DNA of 64,000 nt from Trichobilharzia regenti (lineage: Eukaryota > Platyhelminthes > Trematoda > Strigeidida > Schistosomatidae), in contig OX235262.1 of NCBI GenBank assembly GCA_944472135.2, forward strand, positions 82,372,903 to 82,436,902. The letters run 5' to 3'. Both the position numbers and the translations under genes were made by a program. This document shows positions 12,536-23,100 of this stretch, piece after piece. The notes beneath the pieces were generated by a model. The model saw only the letters and a program-made list of their open reading frames with translations. It searched no databases and had not been told where the DNA came from. Numbering within the stretch: position 1 is the first letter of the stretch; each line of letters opens with the position of its first letter.

Positions 12536-12870
12536 AAGAACCAAGGAGCAATGGGCAGCTATTTCTGCTGTCCTAGTTTGGGAGTCATCGGCAGCACGCA
12601 TCCAAAGGGTTTCATACCCAGGACCTTGCGGTTACAAGTCAAGCTTGTACACTATTCACTCACTGGGACCCGATTCATTGGCCAGCCCATGAATTTTAAC
12701 CTCTACCAACTCGTGGATTTTAGCATGACCACCGGCCAATCTCATCAGCAGGAGCTCCATCCTCTATATGACTGGATGGACCTCACTGGTCACAGCTTCT
12801 CACTAGAACTCCAGGCAACTTCGTCTTTTAACCAGTCACTAGCGACTATCAGATCTTCAACTGACTATTG
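12536..12870 (-). mobile_element. SINE-A copy 1 (partial)
   Basis: Read on the minus strand: middle region, tRNA-like segment (CCCAGTGAGTGAATAGTG..; box B-like GGTCCTGGGTATGAAACCC), then a decayed hammerhead-like tail (plus strand TGTCCTAGTTTGGGAGTCAT at 12573-12592). The second inverted arm seen in other copies is missing. Confidence 0.65.
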
Positions 12871-13059
12871 TTCCATCCAATCTTATAATTGTTCAACAAT
12901 ACATCCCTTTATGATTCTAATTTGCCTTCACTGGCTATCGCACGCTTAAATTAATGGATTTATTGTTTAAAAACCTGAAGAAGAATTTATTGAAAACAAC
13001 TGTTCTTTCTAACAATTGTTTTCTGAATAAATCACAATAAAGTACAATGATAAATATTT

Positions 13060-13770
13060 CTGGCCAACACCAACAGCAGCAACAACAACAACAGACAACA
13101 ATCAGCATAAATGGGAGGAACCTGAAAAAAACAACCTCCTTTACATACCTACCTGGGAAGCACCGTTTCAACTACACGCGGAACTGACGAAGATATTAAA
13201 GCAAGAGTCGGAAAAGCAAGACAAGCTTTCATTACTCTCAAGTCTGTGTGGAGGTCAACAGCACTCAGTATCAAAAATAAGATCCGGATTTTCGACTCCA
13301 ATGTGAAGTCAGTCAGTGCTACTATACGGATTAGACTTACACTACGCGTCATAAAGAGAATCTCAAACAAACTTCAGACCTTCATTAACAGCTGTCTTCG
13401 CTCAATACTACTCAAATCAGATGGCCAGCCAGAAAAGATCAGTAACAGGAAGGGATCTCTGGGAGCGAACCAACCAGGAACTGATTGTGAAACAAATAGG
13501 CAGGGGGAAATGGAGATCAATTGGCCATACTCTGAGGAAACCATCAAGTGACATCACTAGACAAGCCATCGCTCGAGTGGAACTCTAAAGGGAAGTGGCG
13601 ACCTGGTCGTCAGTGCGATGGTGGGGTGACTTGGAAGAAGTCATGTGAAGAGGAGATGAAAGAGTGTGGGAGGATTTGGAGCGGGGTGAAAACGTTGGCA
13701 GAGAATTGAACGCAATGGAGACGCGCAGCTGAAGCCCTATGTTCCTTTAGGAATTAAAGGAAATAATAAT
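13060..13770 (+). pseudogene. RTE-type (SR2-like) LINE, 5'-truncated copy
   Basis: The 3' part of the family at 3528-4572. It contains the CAA/CAG glutamine tract (13068-13095), INGRNLK.TTSFTYL-like sequence, KARVGKARQAFITLKS and SIKNKIRIFDSN (about 13200-13300), a decayed ANQPGTDCETN..MEINWPY segment, and the GGAATTAAAGGAAATAATAA terminus. The catalytic box is outside the copy. Frameshifts are present. Confidence 0.75.
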
Positions 13771-15230
13771 TTTTATTATTACGTCACTTTGCTTTTTGCC
13801 TTACTGGTGTATAACAGTGTGGCATAAAACAGTATTAAAACTCTTCAGTCATGAACACTGTTTCATTCCATTTTGCTTATCAGATCCACTATAGATTAGA
13901 ATAACCTGTCGTAGGACCCTCAAGCACTCAATACTTTACCAGTCGAGATTTCACTGCCATATTGAATTCGATGTTCAGCATTCTAAATGCTTTTTTACAT
14001 AACCTAACCGTAAGAAATATCTACTTGTTTTAAAAAACTGTTCCGCAATAAACAATATCATTTTGAATGAAATATACACAAGAAGTTGCTTACCCTATGT
14101 GTTTCACCCATATGGTTACGTTGCTCAATCATTTCTGTAGACAATAATGATGATACAATTATGAAAAGTATCCAAGTTAAAGAGGGATTTAAGCAACTGT
14201 TAAAATTTGAGTGCTGTCTGTTTTTTTTTCAAAATTTGTCTCTTTTGTTGAATAAAATGCAGTAATAATTAGAAAAGAAATTAATTTCACAATGATCGGA
14301 TTGTTTTTGTTTTGATCAAGTAAATATTCTAGAATTCAGTAAACATTTTACTATTTGAAATTTTTTTCAAATATCTGTTAACAATGTATTGTATAGTCAC
14401 TGCTAAAAAGTTGTATTCTACCATTGTAAAGGCATACAGTTATCACTCAACCTGTATGAAAAGTGCTTAAAAAATCAGTTATGAATATTATATAATTGGT
14501 TAAAATGATTGCCATAGAAGTCACTTATTGGTTTAGTAAATATGTCATTATTTGTCTTTTATTAACAAAAGAAAATAATTTTAAAAAAGCATCTTATCTA
14601 AATAAACTCTATTCGATTAGTGGCATCAAGAAAACACATCATGTTTGTGATCAATCATTCTCTCTGATATTTTCATTTTTATGAAGAAGATTGAAAAGTA
14701 AACAACTTAAACGACTAAAAGAATTTATCACTCTTGAGAACTACAACAGACGAGCATAGATAGGAATGTGGTTAGTTCGTATATAGTAAGGTATAACTAT
14801 GGGCGTTATAATTTTAAACTTAGACATTGAATAAAAGCATTGCTCACTAACAATTGCGGTATAATATTTGTTTCTCCATTGAGTAGTCTTTTTTCTAAGA
14901 AAAAATTTCACTGACTTCAGTCTGTCCATGCTCAGAGTCATTTTTGTCACCAGGGGATTGATTGAGTGGTTTTATCACATTCAAGTATAATGCCATATGG
15001 TTAGGTGAGGGAAATGCGGTCATTTTGTAGCTTTTGCACTAATTTATCTTGTCGATTATAATCTTATTATTATACTTTTGGGTTTCTAGAGGAAAATAGG
15101 GCTTTGGTGTCATATCCCTTTTGGTAACAGCGGAAGCTACAGGAATTTACTTGAGCAGGTAAGGGTTACGCGTTTCGAAGTACTATGAACAGTCAATTAC
15201 CTTGCCTTGGTCATTTCTACGGTCCGTTAT
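13771..15230. other. No identifiable gene
   Basis: AT-rich sequence. ORFs at 14496 (+) and 14741 (-) are short and show no recognisable motif. Confidence 0.35.
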
Positions 15231-15535
15231 ACACAAACCATTCTGTTCTCTGAGCTGGATAGTTAATTCGCAAAGCTTTCATCGCCCTACTAGGTGACAT
15301 ATTCAGCGCATACTTCACTTTGAAGTAAGCTTTACATTTCTCCACGAGTTTATCAGTCATCTCTCCTGGCGGGTGGTCTTAGACGTGATTGGTTGTTTTG
15401 TGTGTTTTCACACCTTCCAGGTTACTTGTATTGGAACTGATTGTTTCATTGACTTGATATTATCAGCCGACAAGAAAGAAACCTGACACACAAAGGCTCA
15501 ATGTTCAACCACATCAAAATCACCCACCAGCCTAT
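15231..15535 (-). mobile_element. Penelope-like family 1, 3'-end fragment
   Basis: 15245-15460 is a diverged copy of 48464-48674, the C-terminal coding end and terminal region of the large Penelope pair. It shares CTGAGCTGGATAGTTA, the stem segment around CATCGCCCTACTAGGTGACA, and the coding end. ACCACATCAAAATCACCC near 15518-15535 matches the outer end of the large element (53249 onward). Only the 3' end is present. It shows that family 1 has at least one other copy in the window. Confidence 0.7.
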
Positions 15536-15657
15536 GATTAACCTCCTTCCATCCAAAATCTCTATATAATCTGTATCCTTTTCTGGGTAATCGTTGAAAA
15601 ATAGGATTTTCACACTGTGGAATAACTTTTTAATAATTTTATAATTGCCATTGCAGC

Positions 15658-15874
15658 ATTAAGAACACAATATTCATCGGAGAGACTTTTCAACAAATTT
15701 ATTATCAAACTGTACAACCGTATATATGTGGTCTTTTTGAAGAAATTATATCCGCTGAGGGAATTAGGTCAAAGGTGTGAATATATGAAATAATAATGCA
15801 ATAAATAATGCAAATAAAATATTTGTGATTCTAATCATAGTTTAATGTCAAGTGGCAAAATAATTAAATAAACA
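15658..15874 (+). repeat. Left inverted repeat of Penelope family 3 copy
   Basis: This stretch is the reverse complement, with scattered mismatches, of 16968-17188. The strongest part is GAATTAGGTCAAAGGTGTGA and the flanking 90 bp, almost identical in both arms. Inverted terminal repeats enclosing the coding fragment fit the variable terminal-repeat layouts known for Penelope-like elements. Confidence 0.8.
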
Positions 15875-16024
15875 TTGCGGATCTCTCAAAAGATCTATCC
15901 ACCGGAAACGCACATGGAACTGACAACTAACTAATTTTTACAGTTTGGTGCTTATTTCCAGTAAAAGGAATTTAATTCATTCACTCTACTTTAGGATAAG
16001 GAAATTTTTAGTTCTGATTGCGTT

Positions 16025-16657
16025 GACTTAGAACTTGACTTCTTAAAAGCCATGCTCGCAGAAAACGGTTACCCTAACCGATTTATTGACAACAACACGA
16101 AAGACAAGCAGTCTAAACTGGTCACCGAGTCAGTTCCAAAGAAAACCTTATTCATGAACTCGGAATTCAAAGGTGATCAAGCTTCAGATATGTTCAAAAA
16201 TCGTCTCTCTAAATCAGCCAGTAAGACGTTCTTTGCAGCAAAATTGCATATGACGTTCACGAGCCGCAAACTGTTCTCTACCTCTGTAAAAGATAAGCTC
16301 CTCCGTCTGGCCGCCTCCATGTGTATATACCAGTTCACCTGCTCTTGTGGAGCAAGGTACATTGGCCGTAGTCAGAGAACACTCTCCGCACGGATACGAG
16401 AACATATTCCAGCTTGATTTTACAAGGGAGAAAGGAAGTGTGTGCGAAGCTCTATTCTGGAACACCTGATCGACTTCTGTCACTCGGTCAACCCTGACCA
16501 TGATTTCAAGATCATATATGGAATCCATGTTAACCACCCGCATTTTCTTCGTTACAGACTTCTAAAGACAGCTGAGGCCTTGGCAATTCATGACTTTAAG
16601 CCAGATGTTTGTGTACAAAAGAAGTATGTACAATCCCTACTTCTGCCTTGGCCGTAG
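16025..16657 (+). pseudogene. Penelope-like C-terminal protein fragment, family 3
   Basis: One frame with a single internal stop (16415-16417) reads LAENGYPNRFI (NGYP block), a basic linker, IYQFTCSCGARYIGRSQRTL (GIY-YIG core, about 16325-16385) and a C-terminal region ending LLLPWP. The RT catalytic domain is absent. The stop lies about 14 codons after the YIGR motif. Apart from this stop the 200-codon frame is continuous, suggesting a moderately recent insertion. It lies between the two inverted repeats. Confidence 0.8.
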
Positions 16658-16967
16658 AGGGGTAGATATTCATTTATTTATTTATTTTGCTTATTTAGTT
16701 ATTCTATGTACTTTTCCCTTATTATTACAATTATTTTTATTATTATTATTATTATGACTATTCTCACTCTGAATCTTTTCCACTTGACCCACTTGACATT
16801 TTAAACCCAAAATTATTCGTTTTTATATTTTTTATTTTTACAATATTGAATTCTATCTTATCAAATTTCACACCATGTTATGTAACATTTTATATTCGTC
16901 CAGTAATCTTGTAATTATGTACCCCTTTCCAAAATCTATACACTTAGGTATTATTCTATATATGACA

Positions 16968-17188
16968 TTAATTATTTTGCCACTTGTCAGTAAACTATGA
17001 TTATAATCACAAATATTTTATTTGCATTATTTATTGCATTATTATTTCATATATTCACACCTTTGACCTAATTCCCTCAGCGGATATAATTTCTTTAAAA
17101 AGACCATATATAAACGATTGTTCAGCTTGATAACAAATTTATTGAAAATAGTCTCTTCGCTGAATATTGGGTTCCTGATAACTTTTCG
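16968..17188 (-). repeat. Right inverted repeat of Penelope family 3 copy
   Basis: Reverse complement of 15658-15874. With the left arm it brackets about 1.1 kb containing the C-terminal coding fragment and its AT-rich 3' region. No unambiguous target duplication was found outside the arms. Confidence 0.8.
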
Positions 17189-18120
17189 GCCCATAATCAT
17201 ATACAGGTAACATTAAAAAAGATATTATCTCAATAAATATACAAAGAAAACGCTTTTGTCTCATGTTAATATCGGTGGGATTCCATTGTTGTAGTCAGTA
17301 AGAGGGTTCTTATGAATAACCTCGGAAGTGATAAATATGAAAGCTGAAGAACCGCACAGTGATAACTTATTCTGTTAATTAGGTAGATGTTTAAACAGCA
17401 AACTATATATAAAACTATTTATGTGTCAATAAACTTATGTAGGTGAGTCCCTAATTCGTCTTATCACAGATTGTAAGTGGTATATATATATATTCGATCC
17501 TGGGAAGAAAGAAGAAATAGAAAAAGTGATATGGTGAAAACACATACTGTGGTATCGTTTGGTAATTAATTCTGACTTTCATTTGTTCATCTGAAAATTC
17601 ACATAGGCTTTAAATTGCACTACTGGGAATAACTTACCTTTGCTATTGTTATCTGTTTTTAATAGACCCATCCTCCATTTGTTTACGTCAGACTGCTATA
17701 AACACTGCTAGGAATCTAAACTAAAACTCTACCAGCTACCCAGTGTTTACATCGTAGTATCGTTTAGTATGCATCACATCAATAATTAACACACAGTGGG
17801 TAATTTTAATCCTCATAAGAAGACTACCTATAATCTTGATCGATCTATGAAAAAAATTAGGCTTGCAAATGATGAACATTCCCTGAAGCTTTTTGAAACA
17901 AGTTAAGTGATGTGGAGTGTGCGATACATCCTGGTATATGGAAATTTATCAAACTTAAAGAAACCTAAATAAGACACTGAAACTTTCTTAGGCAGAATAC
18001 CCACCATGTGGTAGGCAATTAGTAATAAAGGTACATAAATTGTGAAAATCTAGAATATGAATAATTCAACATGCTAATAGTCATTTTGAAAAAGTTCAGA
18101 ATACAAACAAAATCAGTTTA
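17189..18120. other. No identifiable gene
   Basis: AT-rich spacer. Nothing recognisable on either strand. Confidence 0.35.
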
Positions 18121-18588
18121 ATTGGTTGGAGGATTTCATCATGAATTAACATAAGTTAGAGGAGCACTGGAAAACCACCAAGGAGTACTGGACAGCCACA
18201 GTTTGGGACTCTTCAACAGTATGCATCCACCGGGGTTCTAAACCATGAGCTTCTGGTTACAAGGCGAGCTAGCTCGTAGACCATCAGGCCACTGAGGCCC
18301 GATCAACTGGCCAGTACATGAATTCTAACTTCTGCCGGTTCATGACATAGCGCGACCACTTCTCAATGTCTTCTTAAGTGAGTTACTGTCTCACCTTCAA
18401 CCTGCTGTACTCTACTGGTCACGGCTTCCCACTATAACTCCAGGTTAACCTCCTGAATAAGACGAGTTGTTAGTGAGCATTATACGCCGGTGTGTACCAC
18501 TGAAGAGTCCAAACTAGAAGAAAACAGCTCTCTAGTACTCCCTGTATGTCGCTGATATCAGATCATGGTGAAATCCTTCAGCCAATCC
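18121..18588 (-). mobile_element. SINE-A copy 2 (foldback SINE)
   Basis: The two ends are inverted relatives of each other. The left end starts GGTTGGAGGATTTCATCATG and the right end finishes with its complement (..CATGGTGAAATCCTTCAGCC). Between them lie the tRNA-like segment (18215-18305, minus strand) and the conserved middle. The right arm reads CTGAAGAGTCC on the plus strand near 18501, but stem II and the cleavage region are decayed. Confidence 0.75.
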
Positions 18589-19407
18589 AAAAAATATCTT
18601 TACTAATCTAATACTTGAAAATCAGTTTATTGAAATATTTCGACGATGATTACTTATTGAAAGATCTGTTTTTAGCCTCATTTGCTTTTCCCGTTGACTG
18701 ATTGTGTTCAGCCGAAACACTGGGTCTCTGCCAATATACCGTCTACTAGTAAGAATGTTTCAACGATATCTAAGGAACAGCCTAGTGCATAATGCTTTGG
18801 CACTTGAAACATGGGTGAAGAGTTCTAATTATCGGAAAATCACCTTGCCGTTTTAAAACGAATAAGAAATGAGAAGAAAACTAAAGTACTTTTACCCGTT
18901 TCATTCATAAATTATTACTTCAAATGAGAAATAATTTCAAAGCACAGAAGATTAACAATCATTTACAATATTAATAATAATAATAATAACAATAACAATA
19001 ATAATCTGCTCCCAATAAATTAATATACACTCATATGTATATGTGACGGTAACATAAGCTTAAATACATTCTGTACAGTGAAAATGTGAGTGAAAAAAAG
19101 AGTTAGTTATAGTTCCTTCCGCTTTGGCTAAAGTAATTCCTCCTTCACTAAACGGCAGCAGACAAAAACGCTACAAAAAACTTTAACATCAGGAAATAAT
19201 TAATTTATATGTACCTATTGTAGGAAAGATTCAGTAATAGATCGTTCTGTTCCACAGTTTATGTGGTTGAAGGCTGGTTTACGCCAGTTAAGCATCATTC
19301 AACAAAGAATAGAAGATGAAACTGTGGAGGATAGAAAAATATATTCATGAATGATTTTTAAAAGGTGGTAATCAGTGATTCTTTTAATGAAATAATTTTA
19401 CACCAAT
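18589..19407. other. 3' flank of the RASL11-like gene
   Basis: Downstream of the stop codon of the minus-strand GTPase gene, so part of this is expected to be 3' UTR. No convincing AATAAA could be assigned. There are AAT/AAC microsatellite stretches near 18970-19010. Confidence 0.4.
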
Positions 19408-20182
19408 TTACTTTCTTTTGGAGAAAAATTTAAAACCTATAGGGTTTTTCTTTGGTGGTGGGATAGGTGGGGGAGCTGGATTTCGAATGGGTTGTTTTCC
19501 TGGGGCTGTGGTTGTTACGCTGACATTACCGGGCGAAACAGATGAAGGAGTTCGTTGTTCACTCTGAGGCTGGCTTGATTTGCCACCTATGCTTGGCGCT
19601 TTACGAGATAATATATTTGTTGTTGGGATATTAGATGTAGAATGAGTTGTAGTTGGATTTTGAGCAGTAGAATGTGATTGGGTTGATGCAGGTTGTGGTG
19701 GTTGACTGTTGGACAAAACTGATTGTTTAGAAGGTGGAGAGGTTTGTGGGTTAGGGAACCGGGCAGAGCTTGGTGGTTTTACTGCAGAAGTTGTTGAAGT
19801 AGGGCTAGCGGCTCTCAATCTCAAATTGGAAAGAATCGATGTGGGCACTCCAACCACAGGAGTCGGTTCAGCTTCTGTACATGCTATAGACTCGGAACTA
19901 AAAGGTGAAGTTGTTGTCGATTTCTTTTGCAACAAGAGGCTGGGTGAAACAGCTAGACTTGTCAATACACTAGGTGGATTTCCACTAGGAAGGATGCCTC
20001 TACCACCTGATATCGGCTGTCCATTTGTCTGACGTGGTTTTATACCCTTCGACTGAAGGTATAGGCGAGCAGCAGCATGAAAAATTGTCTGCACTTCCTT
20101 ATAGGTGTCAGCGACAGTAATCTCAAAATATGGAATTCCATGTGATTTAGCAAATTCTTCGGCTTCAGTCTTCTGTACCAGA
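19408..20182 (-). CDS. RASL11-like gene, exon 5 (terminal)
   Basis: The acceptor is AACTAG|T at 20182. The exon completes the split Arg codon 196 and gives LVQKTEAEEFAKSHGIPYFE, the G5 region, the final helix (TIFHAAARLYLQ), and the long low-complexity Pro/Ser/Thr tail. Stop TAA at 19408-19410. Confidence 0.85.
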
Positions 20183-23100
20183 CTAGTTAAATTGTAAAAA
20201 ATATGGCAAAAATTATGTACATCGAATACTTAATCTTAAATATATAACAATAATAATGCATGTTATTTAGACACTCAGATTGTAATTTTCAGTTAACTAT
20301 TTTTTAAACTAAAAACCACGACCAAAAGAAACTGGTCTGTTAGAAAATCTACAGTATTCCAATACTAATATGAGTGGAGCCTTGCCCTAATAATAAACAA
20401 TAAAAGTATCGAACGAATGTTAAAGATATTTTTAGCCTATACATTCTTATACCGTCATACATTTATTTAAAATTCCCCGTTATTACTTAATACTGTATAT
20501 TCCTAGTTGTAAACACCAAACGAATCAGTGTTCCCACCCCTAACCCCTGTTATAAAATACAATCGGCTCAACTTCTGTAAATATAATACTCGATATAATG
20601 ATATCAAATTCTGAGGAACAAAGTTTAGTTAGCCATTCGTTGTATACTGTTCCAAGTTGAAGTATTAAGTGCTATCAAACCACAGGAAGTAGGAAGAACT
20701 GCTCTAGGTTAAAAATTGATTTTCAAATGATGGATTTGTATACACTCATTTGATTTGATTGTAAGTTTCATTACTAAAGGACAACAGTTTGAGAATCACT
20801 GAAGAGCACCAAGCTTAGATGAAAAACGTGTGTCTGAAAATCCCCCCCTCTCAATGGTTCTGTATCTGGCATCCAAGTATGATGAAATTCACCATAAAAA
20901 TATATTGTTATTAGAGTGGTAGAGATAGTTGATGGTCCAGTTACCTGCTGATTCAATCATGAGCCTCACCTAGCTGGTAGTCAGTTTGGAAAAGAGGTAA
21001 GGTTGGGCGTGAAGTTAGTGATCACACTGTTTAAAAAGATGCCACTGCTACTGAAACTCAGGATCCAAAGAACGCCTTCACCTGACGTTTATTCTACTTG
21101 AAGAATCTGTGGATAGTAGAGAAACATCTTGTTTTAGTTCGTTAACCTCTCGATGAATATATTTATTGACCGAAATAAATATTTAACCAATGTTAAAACC
21201 GAACCACTGAAATCCAAGGAGTACTGCACTGCTGTTTCATCCTAGTTTGGGAATCATCAACAGTACGCACCCACCGCCCAGGATTCGAACCCAGAACCTT
21301 CCATTTACAAGACAATCTCGTATACCACTCAGCCACTGGGACCCGAATTAATGGCCAGCCAATGAATTCTAACTTCTATCAATTCGAACCCCAGTGGGTG
21401 CATACTGCCGATTATTCCCGAACTAGAATGAAACAGCAGCTGTCCAGTACTTCCTAGTTTTCAGTGGTTCTCTAACTGATGTCAATCCGTGATCAACTCG
21501 TTAAAACATAACTAACCCTTACAAACCAAACTATAGGAAATTTTTGTATTTCCTAAAATCAAAAGCATTTTGATTCCTAACGATATCGAATTCACAATTT
21601 CGTAACCTCATCTAACCTCAAATTAAGTTACTTTATCTACTTTATCATATGATACTTTCGAATCGTTTCATGAAGAACAGATTGATACTAGAAATAAGAC
21701 ATTCTATTGTTGATACAATATCTAGTTCAGAAAATCCTGCGCTGATTTCTTTTCATCAAGTAAGCTAACAACTGGAAAAGAACTTAAGGCTTTGTGTTGA
21801 TTTCCTTTTAGATATCTGAATAGCCTCATATGCATAAAAGCTACAGAAATTGAAGTCAAATGCACATATTTTCAAGTATTGGTTTTGTAGGGATTTTGTT
21901 TGATTGCATGGAGGATTTAATCATGAGCTGACATCAGTTAGAGAATCACTGGAAAACCTAGGAGTACTGGACAGCTGTTTCGTCCTAGTTTGGGACTCTT
22001 CAGCAGTACGCACCCACCAGGATTCGAACCCAGGACCTTCTGGTTACAAGGCGAGCTCGTATACCATTGAGCCACTGGGACCCGATCCAATGGTCCTTGA
22101 ATTCTAACTTCTGCCAATTCACGACATAGCGCGACCACTTCGCAATGTCTTCTTCGATGAGTTACTGCCTCATCTTCAACCTGCTGTACCCCACTGGTCA
22201 CGGCTTCCCACTAGAACCCCAGGTTAACTGCCTGAATAGGGCCAGTCACTAGTGAGCACAGATTAATTAAACTAGGACGAAACAGCCGTCCAGTACTCCT
22301 AGGTTTTCCAGTGGTTCTCTAACTGATGTCAGCTCATGATTAAATCCTCCATGCAATCAAATGCACATAAAGCAAAAAAAACTTTGGCATCGCATCGGAT
22401 GTGCAGTTTATTTAGAAGTGCTATTTTGTTTTAATTTATACACTAATAAACTCCACAAGCAGTGAAACTAGATATCGGTGTACAAGCCACTAGCTATAAA
22501 TTATTTCTTACGCTTTCATCCTTTTACTATTTAATATTAGTAAGTAGAGTCTCTGATTTCTTAAAAATATATTTTGTGTTGTAAGTATTTATCTCAATAT
22601 ACTACTATCTTCGTATTATCTGTCATTGACTACTGCGTTCAAAAATCCATCTCTGAAGACTGTTGAGTCATCAGATTTATTGTTGCTGAATGATCATAAT
22701 CGCATACCAGAATTTCATAGTAAATATCAGCTCCCGAATATACTGAAACTGAAAACGCTATCGGTGAATTACTGCAACTCAGACACATAAAGCAACTCAA
22801 AAATTTCAAATGATAATAAGTTACTTACCGAAATCGCTCTAAATCTAGTTTATTAGCTACTAGTAATAATGAAGGCGGTTTTGCTGTATTTATTGTAAAT
22901 AAAGCTGAACGTCTAAGCGAACCAGACTGTATGAGAGAATTCTGTGTATTTGTTGACGCGGGATTTGATGAAGATATATTAACAGAAGAACCAGTTAAGG
23001 ATGAGGTGAACTGTGATGGAACGTTTGATTTGCTTGCCTGTGATCCAGATAATTTCGGTTTTCTGTCAAATAATTCACATTGTAGATGAACTGCTTCAAC

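Larger units (their letters stand above)
20183..22828. other. Intron 4 of the RASL11-like gene
   Basis: Donor GTAAGT at 22828. Contains SINE-A copies 3 and 4 and a short unclassified repeat (20978-21070) also seen at 30853-30935. No other coding sequence recognised. Confidence 0.75.
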
